Source: CAYMZZ01 sp964395095 (GTDB lineage Bacteria; Bacteroidota; Bacteroidia; Chitinophagales; Chitinophagaceae). Taken from it: 64,000 bases of DNA. The stretch spans positions 183,492 to 247,491 of the forward strand of contig CAYMZZ010000008.1 of NCBI GenBank assembly GCA_964395095.1. The letters are read 5' to 3'. A program made the translations under genes and the position numbers. Shown here in pieces: positions 34,775-44,410 of this stretch. Positions within the stretch are counted from its first letter, which is position 1; each line of letters starts with the position of its first letter. The notes below the pieces were generated by a model. The model was given only the letters and a program-made list of their open reading frames with translations. It had not been told where the DNA came from and did not search any database.

Positions 34775-35855
34775 AATGCATCACATCCCCATCTTTCACC
34801 ACGTATTCTTTTCCTTCGATGCGTAGCTTGCCGGCATCGCGGCAGGCGGCTTCTGAGCCGTATTTCACATAGTCATCGTACGCTATAACTTCCGCCTTGA
34901 TGAATCCTTTTTCAAAATCCGTGTGGATGACGCCGGCGGCCTGGGGAGCTTTCCAGCCTTCCTGGATGGTCCAGGCTCTTACTTCCTGCACTCCGGCCGT
35001 GAAATAGGTATTCAGTTTAAGGAGGCGATAAGCAGAGTGGATCAGGCGATCGAGGGCGGGCTCCTTCATACGGTATTCTTCCATGAAAAGCTGCCGGTCG
35101 TCATCGTTGTCCATTTCGGCGATCTGTGCCTCGATGCTGTTGTTCATAATGATTACTTCGGCGTTCTCCGCCTTCACGGCTTCCTTCAACGCCTCTGAAT
35201 ATTTGTTGCCTGTATGCATTGAGGATTCATCCACATTGGCCACATAGAGCACGGGCTTGTCGGTGAGCAGGAACAAATCTGCAATCGCCACTTTCTCTTC
35301 TTTATCCAGACCCAGTTCGCGGATGCTCCGACCGGTTTCCAGGTGTGCCTTACAACGCAGCAATATATCGAGCTCGGCTTTCAGCTTGGGATCCACACGG
35401 GCCTGCTTTTCCGTTTTCTGAATCTTTTTCTCCACGCTTTCCAGGTCTTTCAATTGCAGCTCGGTATCGATGATCTCCTTATCGCCTACGGGATGAATAG
35501 CCCCTTCGTCACGAAGAATATTTTCATCCTCAAAACAGCGGATCACGTGAATGATGGCGTCCACTTCGCGGATATTGCCCAGGAACTTATTACCGAGGCC
35601 TTCGCCCTTGCTGGCGCCGCGTACAAGACCGGCGATATCCACAATCTCAATCTGCGTGGGCACCACCCGCTGGGGGTTCACCAGTTCAGCCAGTTTGGTC
35701 AGCCTGGGGTCCGGCACATCCACCAAACCCACATTGGGGTCGATGGTGCAGAAGCGGTAGTTACTGGCCTGTGCCTTAGCGCTGTTACTAACTGCATTAA
35801 ACAAAGTGGATTTGCCCACATTGGGAAGTCCAACGATACCTGCCTGTAGAGCCAT
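34758..35855 (-). CDS. ychF: Ribosome-associated GTPase/ATPase YchF (OLA1 family)
   Basis: A 365-residue protein. G motifs: GIVGLPNVGKST (G1, residue 7), DIAGLVRGASKGEGLG (G3 region, near residue 70), and NVDESSMHTGN where the NKxD specificity motif is changed, as is usual for YchF, which prefers ATP. A coiled-coil insertion lies near residues 130-200 and a TGS domain forms the end (GVIHTDFEKGFIKAEVI to MHFRFNV). It binds 70S ribosomes and is involved in stress responses. The C-terminal MHFRFNV is the usual family ending, even though its last codons also read as part of the adjacent heptamer array. Confidence 0.96.
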   Translation of the reverse strand: MALQAGIVGLPNVGKSTLFNAVSNSAKAQASNYRFCTIDPNVGLVDVPDPRLTKLAELVNPQRVVPTQIEIVDIAGLVRGASKGEGLGNKFLGNIREVDAIIHVIRCFEDENILRDEGAIHPVGDKEIIDTELQLKDLESVEKKIQKTEKQARVDPKLKAELDILLRCKAHLETGRSIRELGLDKEEKVAIADLFLLTDKPVLYVANVDESSMHTGNKYSEALKEAVKAENAEVIIMNNSIEAQIAEMDNDDDRQLFMEEYRMKEPALDRLIHSAYRLLKLNTYFTAGVQEVRAWTIQEGWKAPQAAGVIHTDFEKGFIKAEVIAYDDYVKYGSEAACRDAGKLRIEGKEYVVKDGDVMHFRFNV

Positions 35856-36039
35856 TCGGATTGATTGTTTTCGTTATTCCAAAGTCCAGATAGCCGCCGG
35901 CTTTCTGTTTCGGGCCGCAAAGATAGCTAAAAACAGAGAGAGGAACACCCCTTGCGGGAGGCAAAAAACGGGTCAATTCAAAACTTCTTTTGCTATCTTG
36001 AGCGCCATATTCTGCATAAATCCTTAAAAGCCATACTGC

Positions 36040-37443
36040 ATGTCCCTTAGCCGTATCTGGACCGCCTTTATCCTGATTTCGATGTTAGCGGCCGGTATCA
36101 GCCTTGTTTTCAAACCTGGCCAGCAACGCCTGCTGGGGAATATGGTTACCGGAAAATCGGGCGACACCCTCTCGATCAGGTCAGTAGACGCGAAAATGCT
36201 CCCTGCTGTCGTACACGACAACCTGAATGCGGGTAGGGAACGAATGCCCTGGGGTCGTGAATGGGTGATGCGGGTGGAAGGGGAAGGCTACAAAGCCTAT
36301 CAGCTCCAGCCCGCCAATGGCTTATTTGAAACCGTAAAAGACGCGGTGACGCTTAGCATCGGCCTGGTGGGGGTGCTGGCGCTATTTATGGGGTTTATGA
36401 CCATTGCGGAGCAGGCGGGGGGAGTACGTTTTATTTCCCGGATCATTGGCCCCTTTTTCAGTCGCATATTTCCCGAAGTGCCGGAGAACCATCCCAGCAT
36501 GGGGCATATGATGATGAATTTTTCGGCCAACCTCATGGGGCTCGACAATGCGGCCACACCCTTTGGGATTAAAGCCATGCAAAGCCTGCAGGAGATCAAT
36601 CCTGACAAGGAACGCGCCTCTAATGCGCAGGTCATGTTTATGTGCCTGCATGCATCCGGGCTTACGTTGATACCCACGGCCATTATTGCCGACCGGGTAT
36701 CCCTGGGTTCGGAGCAGCCCACCAATATCTTTATTCCCTGTATGATCGCCAGTTTTGTGGCTACCATGGCCGCCCTGCTGATCGCTTCATTCAAGCAGGG
36801 AATCCGCATTTTTCAGCCGGTGATCATGCTTTGGGTGCTGGGTATTACGGGCATAATATCGGCACTTATTGCCTATGTTGTTTCGCTCGACAACCAGGGA
36901 GTTAAACTTTTCTCCACCAATCTCAGCAATGGCCTTATTTTGCTGATCCTTTTATTGATCGTTCTCGGCGGAATTTATAAGAAGATCGCCATTTTTGACG
37001 CATTCATTGATGGAGCCAAGGGCGGCTTTGAAACCGCGCTGCGTATACTTCCTTACCTGGTAGGGTTGCTCGCGGCCATCAGCCTGCTCCGCAACAGTGG
37101 GGCTTTTGATTTCATAATGGATGGCATCAAATGGATTTTTGCCGCACTGGGTGGCGATACCAGAATAGTGGATGCGCTACCCACTGCCGTGATCAAACCC
37201 CTCAGCGGGAGCGGCGCCCGGGCCATGATGATCGATACTTTGCAGACGCATGGAGCCGACTCATTTGTAGGCAACCTCGCTTCGGTATTCCGTGGGTCGG
37301 CCGACACCACCTTCTATATCATCGCGGTGTATTTTGGATCGGTAGGCATCAAGAATGCGCGCTATTCGGTAGGCACCATGTTGCTGGCCGACCTGGCGGG
37401 TATCATTACTGCCATTGCAGTAGCTTATCTGTTCTTCCAGTAA
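36040..37443 (+). CDS. Fused SpmA/SpmB-like nucleoside-recognition (Gate) membrane protein
   Basis: A 467-residue inner-membrane protein. The N-terminal half matches SpmA (LALFMGFMTIAEQAGGVRFISRIIGPFF, then HMMMNFSANLMGLDNAATPFGIKAM near residue 165), and the C-terminal half matches SpmB (GGFETALRILPYLVGLLAAISLLRNSGAF, and IKPLSGSGARAMM near residue 385). In sporulating Firmicutes SpmA and SpmB are separate and act in spore core dehydration; in Bacteroidota the fused form is common and of unknown role, probably transport. About eight spans are visible. It is divergent from ychF. Confidence 0.88.
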   Translation: MSLSRIWTAFILISMLAAGISLVFKPGQQRLLGNMVTGKSGDTLSIRSVDAKMLPAVVHDNLNAGRERMPWGREWVMRVEGEGYKAYQLQPANGLFETVKDAVTLSIGLVGVLALFMGFMTIAEQAGGVRFISRIIGPFFSRIFPEVPENHPSMGHMMMNFSANLMGLDNAATPFGIKAMQSLQEINPDKERASNAQVMFMCLHASGLTLIPTAIIADRVSLGSEQPTNIFIPCMIASFVATMAALLIASFKQGIRIFQPVIMLWVLGITGIISALIAYVVSLDNQGVKLFSTNLSNGLILLILLLIVLGGIYKKIAIFDAFIDGAKGGFETALRILPYLVGLLAAISLLRNSGAFDFIMDGIKWIFAALGGDTRIVDALPTAVIKPLSGSGARAMMIDTLQTHGADSFVGNLASVFRGSADTTFYIIAVYFGSVGIKNARYSVGTMLLADLAGIITAIAVAYLFFQ

Positions 37444-37508
37444 GGTTATTCTGAAAAAAGGATTGAACCCCATCGTCCGCTCCATTCTCTCAACCTTTCT
37501 ATAATAAC

Positions 37509-37532
37509 CGAGCCCCGTAGAAACGGGGCTCG
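37509..37532. terminator. Strong hairpin between convergent genes
   Basis: A 10-bp perfect GC-rich stem (CGAGCCCCGT / ACGGGGCTCG) closes a four-base loop AGAA. It lies 65 bases after the SpmAB stop and 41 bases beyond the DUF4397 stop on the other strand. No strong T-tract follows on either strand, so it may work with Rho or as a 3'-end stabiliser. Confidence 0.6.
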
Positions 37533-37573
37533 TACTAATACTACTACTTTAATCTAAAATATTTCAATTTTAA

Positions 37574-38293
37574 TTATCTGTTTGCAAACGTTGTTAGTAC
37601 TCTGGTTGATCCACCTCGTAATACAACAGTATAGGACCTTTTTAGAGTCGGATTTATTCCGTTGAGTTGCGCAACCGTAACATTTGTTCCCGTTTCCCTT
37701 ACAATCAGCGTATCATTAGAAGCTGATGCATATGGAATGAAATCAGTGACCTGAGCCTTGGAAATATTGGTAAAAATATTAGACTGACGTTTTACTGAAA
37801 ATACATCCACAGCCGGGCGCGCAACCACGCTATATTGCAGGTTCGCAAACCTTAGTCTGGCAGTTGTATCAGTAGGCACTACAATATTAGTTTCCACAGT
37901 CAGCTGTTTTGGAGCCGTACTTGTATCGTACACGAAGATGGTATAATTCTTACCAGCTTCAAGATTGGGTTGAAACGATATAGGAGCCTGAGTACTGGTT
38001 GATAAAGTGTCCTTTATAAGGAAATTATTGCCTGCTCCCATTACAGCAAACCCATATGCATTAGCTGGAAATGATGCACCGTAAGCGATTGTAGCGCCGT
38101 TTATGGGTTTATTATCAATATACAAAAAAGTCCTGTTGCTGCCTACAATTGCATTATATAGTTGCACATTTGAAGTGTTGGTGAAATCGAAATTTTCTTC
38201 AATGGTGGGATCAAGCTCTTTGTTGCAACTGGTGATCATCATTAAAGAGGCGCAGAAGCAGCTTCCAATGATTAAATATTTAAATGACTTCAT
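37574..38293 (-). CDS. DUF4397 domain lipoprotein
   Basis: A 239-residue protein. A signal peptide ends in a lipobox-like MMITSC (Cys near residue 23), so it is probably a lipoprotein at the outer membrane. The body contains the DUF4397 features: NVQLYNAIVGSNRTFLYIDNK, then LEAGKNYTIFVYDT and a second similar half. DUF4397 is a beta-sandwich repeat of unknown role, often found with SusC/SusD pairs. It is the last gene of the susC-susD unit, 24 bases after susD. Confidence 0.85.
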   Translation of the reverse strand: MKSFKYLIIGSCFCASLMMITSCNKELDPTIEENFDFTNTSNVQLYNAIVGSNRTFLYIDNKPINGATIAYGASFPANAYGFAVMGAGNNFLIKDTLSTSTQAPISFQPNLEAGKNYTIFVYDTSTAPKQLTVETNIVVPTDTTARLRFANLQYSVVARPAVDVFSVKRQSNIFTNISKAQVTDFIPYASASNDTLIVRETGTNVTVAQLNGINPTLKRSYTVVLRGGSTRVLTTFANR

Positions 38294-38317
38294 AAGTATC
38301 TTTTTTCTGGTGAATAA

Positions 38318-39973
38318 TTAAGGTTGTGAAAACCAACATTCCCTTGTATGATAATCCAGTTTACTTGGATCCGCTCCGATTCTTATCAACTCGTTCATAT
38401 TCCAAACATACTCTGAATTGTAGCGGGGGCGGACACGTTGAACAGTCTTTCCAGCATTATCGGCGAAGATTACATTAGGTAGCGCAAAATCACGGTAAAC
38501 CTGTTGCCCGGTTTGTGGATCCTGATCCAAATAATGATAGCGGCGCATATCCGTCCAGGTTTCACAAGCGCCATGAATATAAAGTGCGATATATTTCTGA
38601 AGCATAATGTGCGTCAGGGTTAAGTTGGCGGCAGTCGTCGGTACAATCACAGGGCTGTTAATGTAATTGGCTTTCGCAGTAGGAGTTATTTTGTTAGCAT
38701 CCGGGACATTCGTTTCGTAGGTACCTGTCAGCATATCAAAATGGAGACTAATTCCATTTGTATAAGCTGTAAGGGCACCTGGCTTATCTCCTTTTCGATG
38801 TAAAGCCTCCGACTTAATGAATGCAATTTCTGCGGCCGTCATTACGGGAAACTCAGAGTTATTTCTAAAGAGGTACCTACAATTATTATCATTCCCCGGA
38901 GAGGTATTGGAAACACCAGCGGTTTGGCTAATGCCCCAAAAGCTTTCCGGTCGGTCATTAGCAGGAACAACAGTGGTTCCCTGGTTGGGTTGCAATCCCT
39001 TAAACGTACCATTTGCGTTGGGACGAAGCATATACCAGGCCCTTGGATCTTCAACGCCCGGAAAAGCATTGTTCACCCCAGACAACAGATCAGCGATGAA
39101 AGCAGATTGACGAATAGCATATTCGTTTCCGATTGCTGTATTTGCCAGGTTACCACGGAGTGGACCAAAGAAATTAGCGGTACCACTGACCCCGGAATTG
39201 GCAAACTTGACCATTGCATTGTCAGCATTCGACGTAATGGATCTGTCGCAATAATAAACGACTGAATCAGCATTGTAAATTGACTTATTTGTCAAGTGAT
39301 TATACAGACGAGCCATGATGCCGTTCGTGAATTTCTTCCATTTTTCACGGTCTCCATTATAGAAAAAAGCGTCCCCCTTCGCAAGGTTCTCCTGGCTAAC
39401 ATTATCGCCCGTTTTCTCAAGATTAGATAAGGCGGAATAGCAAAGATTACGTACATGGTTATATACTTGTTCTTGCGTGCCATAACTAAAAGTAAGGGCG
39501 CTGGAATTGAAAGCCTCGTTTACATCAATGACTTCACCATGATAATCTGAAAGCGTAAGCCAGCTCCATGCCATAATAGCTTGTCCAACCCCAACATAGT
39601 CCCATTTGCCTTCTTCAGTGCCCCAATCAATCATTCGAAGTACGTTCTGCCCAAGGTCATAAAAATGGGTTCTCCAAATGGATGCCGCATTATCACTTAC
39701 GCCAGTTGTGCCCCCCATTTGATCATAACGACCGCCGGAGTTGCAGAATACAAAATTCTGAATATACTTTCCTATGAATCGAATGTCGTTCATAGGTCCG
39801 TGTCCCGCTCCATTTGTTGCCATCGTGGCAATCATATTTGGGAGCATTTCTTCAACAGGTACCCTAACGGGCGCATTGGGGTTTGCATAGGCTTCATCAA
39901 TCTTCCTGGTACAACCCGCGAAAAACAGGCTCCCCAAAGCCAGGGCAAACAATATCTTATTTATCTGTCTCAT
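38318..39973 (-). CDS. SusD/RagB family nutrient-binding outer-membrane lipoprotein
   Basis: A 551-residue lipoprotein (signal peptide with LFFAGC, Cys21). The N-terminal part IDEAYANPNAP and the helical TPR-like body with WSWLTLSDYHGEVIDVNEAF are those of the SusD-like group 2. The C-terminal part contains LQKYIALYIHGACETWTDMRR, a family block. It caps the SusC channel and binds the substrate on the cell surface. It follows susC by 33 bases. No glycoside hydrolase is nearby, so the substrate could be a peptide or small glycan. The stretch looks more AT-rich by eye than the genes around it. Confidence 0.93.
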   Translation of the reverse strand: MRQINKILFALALGSLFFAGCTRKIDEAYANPNAPVRVPVEEMLPNMIATMATNGAGHGPMNDIRFIGKYIQNFVFCNSGGRYDQMGGTTGVSDNAASIWRTHFYDLGQNVLRMIDWGTEEGKWDYVGVGQAIMAWSWLTLSDYHGEVIDVNEAFNSSALTFSYGTQEQVYNHVRNLCYSALSNLEKTGDNVSQENLAKGDAFFYNGDREKWKKFTNGIMARLYNHLTNKSIYNADSVVYYCDRSITSNADNAMVKFANSGVSGTANFFGPLRGNLANTAIGNEYAIRQSAFIADLLSGVNNAFPGVEDPRAWYMLRPNANGTFKGLQPNQGTTVVPANDRPESFWGISQTAGVSNTSPGNDNNCRYLFRNNSEFPVMTAAEIAFIKSEALHRKGDKPGALTAYTNGISLHFDMLTGTYETNVPDANKITPTAKANYINSPVIVPTTAANLTLTHIMLQKYIALYIHGACETWTDMRRYHYLDQDPQTGQQVYRDFALPNVIFADNAGKTVQRVRPRYNSEYVWNMNELIRIGADPSKLDYHTRECWFSQP

Positions 39974-40006
39974 ATCTTTTTAGTTTTAAAACTATCGGAA
40001 TAGCAA

Positions 40007-43000
40007 TTAGAAAGTAGTGCGCAATCCAAAGTTTACGCTAACTGGTGCAGCAATATTACCATAATCGAAACCCCAGCCGCCAACACCACGCGTTCCTGCT
40101 GTATTACCACTAACTGCCGGGTCAGCTCCAGTGTAATTGGTGAACAGAATCAGGTCGTTCGCAGTAACAAAAACACTCAGGGATTTGAAGACTCTCCAAT
40201 TCCGAATCAAATTTGAAGGAAGATTATACGACAGGGTAATATCGCGCAAGCGGAACCAGTTCACATCCTTCTCAATAAACTCCTCTTCAGGTAAACGAAG
40301 AGTTCCTCCAACTGTACCATAGTACTGGTCATTGTAAGCGGGAATGAACGTGATGGTATTTATGGTTGGATTCGAGCTATTCTCTTTTCCATCTCGCAAT
40401 ACACCATTTATCACCCGAGGTGTGTAGCGGTCATCAGTGCGCGTACTCACTCCACGAGAAGTCAAATACATGTCGGTAGCATTGAAAATATCTCCACCCA
40501 CTTTCAAATCCCACAAGAAGCTCAACGACCAGTTCTTATAGCGGAAACTGTTCAACCATCCGAGGCTAAAATCAGGGTTTCTATCACCACGAACTTTAAA
40601 AGTGGCATCTACGATTGGTAAACCAGTAGCAGGATCAATCAGGATCGCACCGGCATCATTGCGAAGATAACCCGAGGCTGTGATGGCCGTTGTTGGTCCG
40701 CCCTTGATCAAACCACCCCTGGCATTGCCATATGTCCAGGTATCTGAAATGTAGAATTCTGGAACGTTATCAGGCAGTGACACTACCTTGTTCCACATCT
40801 TGTTGAAGTTAAATCGCATATTCCAAGAGAAATCCGGGCTTTGCTTTATCGCATAATCAACTGAAACTTCCACACCCTGATTCCGTGTTGAACCCACATT
40901 AATCGTATTCAATACAAATCCAGTTCCGTAGCTGGCGCGGAAATTCTCCGCAATTTGCTTTTTGTTCAGAGTATTGTAGTAAGTAACATCAAGGCTCAAT
41001 CTGCTCTTTAGCATTCTGATTTCAGTACCAATTTCGTAAGTGTTCTGTATCTCAGGTTCCAGGAAGAAGTTGTTGTTGGTAAACCCATAATAAAAACCTC
41101 CTCCACTCGCCACTGAATTCGTAAATACAGATTGGTTGGCATAAGGAGCGCTGGATCTGGCTGTTGTCGCCAACGAAGTACGTAATTTCCAAAAACTCAA
41201 TAGATTTCCTTTAAGTCCGGAAATAAGATCACTCATAATGATACTAAGGCTACCGGCTGGATAATTATAGTTGCGGAATGCTTTGGGGAAAATGGACGAA
41301 GTTTCAAAACGGTGCGAATAAGTTAGGAAGATCATGTTATCGTAACTGATCGACGCTTCCCCAAAATAAGCCAACTGGCGGTTTTGAACATAGTTGTAAT
41401 CGCCCGGATTAGCCAGCGCACGGCTCAAAAACTGGCGGCTGCTGGGCCTTGTGCGACTACTGTCTCCCATCCATTGGTTCACCTGATCAATTGTAACCAC
41501 CTGACCGTTCTTCATCATTTGGTTATTGCTGTTCAGAGAATCCACAATATTGGTTCCCCAAGTTGAGAACATTTCAGTTCTGTAGTCCTGCCACATAGTT
41601 CCTACTAAGAGACGACCGCTAAACTTTCCAACTTTTTTTGTTGCAGTTGCCGTAATGGTATGATTATAGCCATTGTAGTTACGGTAGTAGTTATCCTGTT
41701 GGCCGCCCAAGCCACGTGTAAGTATGCTTGAGAGAGGATGGAAAAATGACCAACCCTCTGTTTCATAATGATCATATCCGAATCTGCCAGCAATGGTAAG
41801 CCAGTCAGTTGGCCGGATATTTACACCCATTGTAGCAAGATAGCGATCCGTTTCATCGTAGCCCTTATTGTAATTGACACTAAAGAAGGGGTTGTCTATC
41901 TCAGAATTGGGAAGAGCGCTAAATACGAGTTCCTTACCGCCGTCCGCGGACAAGAATTCGCGTACATCATCATTAGCAGGCCAAATCATTAGATTCAGCA
42001 TATAACTGCCAGCTCCACGTTTTGGCTTATCATTGGTGCTTCTGATGTAGGTAATAGAGGGGTTTATATCAATGTACTTACCAATTTTGGTGGTATTAGT
42101 GATCCTAAGATTATATCTGCGATACTTATTCTCAGGAACTACACCAGCTTGATCAAAGAAACTACCGGAAAAACGGAAGGTGGAATTCTTTTTTCCAAAA
42201 TCTGCGCTAACATTATGCGTTTGCGCAAATCCTGTTTGGAAAAAATTATCCACATTATTAAAGCGAGGCTCCGTAGCATCATAAGCAGGTCCAAAATAGG
42301 TGAAGTCAGGTACAAATGCCCCGTTACGGCCCGGGCTCCATTTGGTGGAATAAGAAGGCAGGCGGTTTAGCTTCGATAGGCGAAATGCATTATCATAACT
42401 AACTCTGAGCTTGCCATCATTTTTACCCTTCTTGGTTGTAATGATGATTGCACCTGAGCTGGCCTGGCTTCCATAAAGTGCTGTGGCTTCTGGACCTTTC
42501 AAAACTGTTATGCTTTCGATATCTGCAGGGTTGATGTCAGCAACACGGTTAGTGTAATCACTGTTTCTATTCGCAGTCTGATTGATATTTCGTGTTGAAT
42601 TTTCCACAAAGCCCAGACCGGTATTTGATCCGCTTGTTTCGTTAACCGTTGAGTTGTCAACTATAATGCCGTCCACTACAAAAAGGGGCTGATTGTCGAG
42701 TGCCATTGAATTGAACCCTCGCAGCACAATTTGGGTTGAAGATCCAGCTTGTCCCCCTGTTGGATTAACGGTTAAGCCGGAGATTCGGCCAGCCATACTA
42801 TTTAGAAAATTTTCCCGCTGGGTTTCAGCTACTTCCTGTCCGTCTAATCGTTGCGCGGAATATCCAAGCTCCCTTGGATTTCGCTTAATATCCATCGCGG
42901 TAACAATTACTTCGCCCAGTGTGCCGTCGATGGCTTTCATCGAAATGCCCAGGGTATTGCTGTCGCCCGGCTTAATGGTTTGGGGTTCGTAACCTACATA

Positions 43001-43231
43001 CGATACCTGCAGGGTTTCGCCAGGGTTTACGGCGATGCTGAAACGACCCTGCGCATCCGTTTGGGTAAGCCGGTTGGTACCAGAAACCCGAATCGTTACG
43101 CCCTGTAGCGGGGCCTTGTTGTCTTCCGATAGAATTGTGCCCGTAATGGTTCTTTGTTGCGCCGAGACGAGTCCCGGGGTTAGGAGCAACAAAACGCACA
43201 AAGCTATCATTAACTGGAGAGTTCTTCTCAT
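40007..43231 (-). CDS. SusC/RagA family TonB-dependent outer-membrane transporter
   Basis: A 1074-residue protein with a signal peptide (ending near LVSAQQ). A carboxypeptidase-regulatory-like domain follows (GTILSEDNKAPLQGVTIRVSGTN, residues 28-105). Next is the plug domain (LNSMAGRISGLTVNPTGGQAG to SITVLKGPEATALYGSQASSGAIIITTKKG near residue 260), and then a 22-strand barrel that ends in an aromatic residue (GLRTTF). It imports a ligand bound by SusD using TonB energy. The gene before it on the same strand encodes a DeoR-type regulator. No anti-sigma or hybrid two-component system, the usual SusC regulators, is nearby. Confidence 0.95.
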   Translation of the reverse strand: MRRTLQLMIALCVLLLLTPGLVSAQQRTITGTILSEDNKAPLQGVTIRVSGTNRLTQTDAQGRFSIAVNPGETLQVSYVGYEPQTIKPGDSNTLGISMKAIDGTLGEVIVTAMDIKRNPRELGYSAQRLDGQEVAETQRENFLNSMAGRISGLTVNPTGGQAGSSTQIVLRGFNSMALDNQPLFVVDGIIVDNSTVNETSGSNTGLGFVENSTRNINQTANRNSDYTNRVADINPADIESITVLKGPEATALYGSQASSGAIIITTKKGKNDGKLRVSYDNAFRLSKLNRLPSYSTKWSPGRNGAFVPDFTYFGPAYDATEPRFNNVDNFFQTGFAQTHNVSADFGKKNSTFRFSGSFFDQAGVVPENKYRRYNLRITNTTKIGKYIDINPSITYIRSTNDKPKRGAGSYMLNLMIWPANDDVREFLSADGGKELVFSALPNSEIDNPFFSVNYNKGYDETDRYLATMGVNIRPTDWLTIAGRFGYDHYETEGWSFFHPLSSILTRGLGGQQDNYYRNYNGYNHTITATATKKVGKFSGRLLVGTMWQDYRTEMFSTWGTNIVDSLNSNNQMMKNGQVVTIDQVNQWMGDSSRTRPSSRQFLSRALANPGDYNYVQNRQLAYFGEASISYDNMIFLTYSHRFETSSIFPKAFRNYNYPAGSLSIIMSDLISGLKGNLLSFWKLRTSLATTARSSAPYANQSVFTNSVASGGGFYYGFTNNNFFLEPEIQNTYEIGTEIRMLKSRLSLDVTYYNTLNKKQIAENFRASYGTGFVLNTINVGSTRNQGVEVSVDYAIKQSPDFSWNMRFNFNKMWNKVVSLPDNVPEFYISDTWTYGNARGGLIKGGPTTAITASGYLRNDAGAILIDPATGLPIVDATFKVRGDRNPDFSLGWLNSFRYKNWSLSFLWDLKVGGDIFNATDMYLTSRGVSTRTDDRYTPRVINGVLRDGKENSSNPTINTITFIPAYNDQYYGTVGGTLRLPEEEFIEKDVNWFRLRDITLSYNLPSNLIRNWRVFKSLSVFVTANDLILFTNYTGADPAVSGNTAGTRGVGGWGFDYGNIAAPVSVNFGLRTTF

Positions 43232-43279
43232 AGCTGTGTTGTTTTAGGTATATGTTTATTAAGCAGTTTAAAATGGGGT

Positions 43280-44029
43280 TTACAACAATTCAATGCCGGC
43301 TTCCGCGTAAGGTTTCAAAATGGGGTCGGAGGGTGGTAATTCGGTAATCAGGATATCGATCTTGCTCAGGTCACAAATCTGGATCGGCTGCACGGTATTG
43401 ATCTTTTCAGAAATGGAGAGACAAACCACTTTTCGCGACGATTCGATCATCGCTTTTTTCAATTGCACCACTTCCCAGTCGTTGTCGGTAACACCATTAC
43501 TGATATCGATGGCATTGGTACCCAGAAAGCAGATATCAGCATTGAGCTGATTGATCTTCGCGATAGCTTCGGGTCCAACAGTAATTTTTGAACTCTTCGA
43601 AATACGGTCTCCGATCAGGATCACTTCAATATTGGGATGATCCATATATTCCAAAATAGCCGCAATAGATCCGGAAATAAATGTGGCACGCAATTGAGGA
43701 GGTAGCATTCTCGCCATTTCCACGATGGTGGTTCCACCACCCGTGAGCACAAACATGCCGTTATCAATAAGGCCTATGGCTTTTTGCGCGATTGTTTTTT
43801 TCTGTACCTGGGAATAAACACCGTCGTTGGGAATATGTACCTGGCTGAATGAATTGGAGAGGGCGCCGCCATGCACTTTAATCAGTTTTCCCTCTTCCGA
43901 TAATTCCTGTAAGTCGCGGCGAATGGTGTCTTCCGACACATTGATCTCCGCACTCAGTGAGGAGGAAAGTACCTTGTTGTGCAGGTTTACCTGCTGAAGG
44001 ATATACGATTGTCTTTCCCTTTTAAGCAT
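43280..44029 (-). CDS. DeoR/GlpR family transcriptional regulator
   Basis: A 249-residue regulator. The N-terminal winged helix (RERQSYILQQVNLHNKVLSSSLSAEINVSEDTIRRDLQELSEEGKLIKVHGGAL) has the DeoR signature VSEDTIRRDL near residue 33. The C-terminal domain is the sugar-phosphate-sensing ISOCOT fold (MFVLTGGGTTIVEMARML near residue 97, ADICFLGTNAIDISNGVTD near residue 157). The ATG at 44029 is chosen over an upstream in-frame ATG. It stands 48 bases before susC on the same strand, so it could control and be co-transcribed with susC, susD and the DUF4397 gene, probably in response to a phosphorylated sugar. Confidence 0.92.
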   Translation of the reverse strand: MLKRERQSYILQQVNLHNKVLSSSLSAEINVSEDTIRRDLQELSEEGKLIKVHGGALSNSFSQVHIPNDGVYSQVQKKTIAQKAIGLIDNGMFVLTGGGTTIVEMARMLPPQLRATFISGSIAAILEYMDHPNIEVILIGDRISKSSKITVGPEAIAKINQLNADICFLGTNAIDISNGVTDNDWEVVQLKKAMIESSRKVVCLSISEKINTVQPIQICDLSKIDILITELPPSDPILKPYAEAGIELL

Positions 44030-44170
44030 GCAGTCGTTTTGTTCGCAGGATAAATATAAGGGGAATTCCTGCACAAAACCGCAAAAACTGGAAAAAATCT
44101 GCAAAAAGGTGCAAAAATCAGCATGGACCTTGATGGGCTGGATGGCCCTGATTACCTTGATTGGATGAAA

Positions 44171-44410
44171 GGATTTGGGGAATTGGGGAATTGGAGGATT
44201 TGGGGGTCTGCCTGCCGGCAGGTTTGAGAATTTGGGATTGTACTGCCTTGGGTAGAGACTTACTTTTTTGCGCGATTACCTCTTTGACTTTTAATTGAAA
44301 ACTACTCTGTCAAACTTGAAATAGGAAGTTTGGGACTTACTATTTCCTACTTGCACCTTACTTCTTAAAACTTATAACTTAAGACTTACAACTTAAAACG
44401 TACTACGTAC
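44171..44410. repeat. Octamer array and heptamer array on either side of a spacer
   Basis: 44171-44210 holds 8-mers of GGATTTGG/GGAATTGG type, followed by the 12-bp palindrome CCTGCCGGCAGG (44211-44222). 44357-44410 holds AACTTAN-type 7-mers that pass into CTACGTA units. The two arrays belong to different word families and do not pair with each other. The nhaA stop codon (TAG, 44403-44405) lies within the second array. The spacer (44030-44402) holds no gene. Confidence 0.72.

Noticed and set aside
44211..44222. CCTGCCGGCAGG as an operator for the DeoR gene
   Set aside because: It is 180 bases upstream of the gene and is embedded in an octamer array. GC palindromes of this kind also occur in repeat DNA, and one copy is not enough support.
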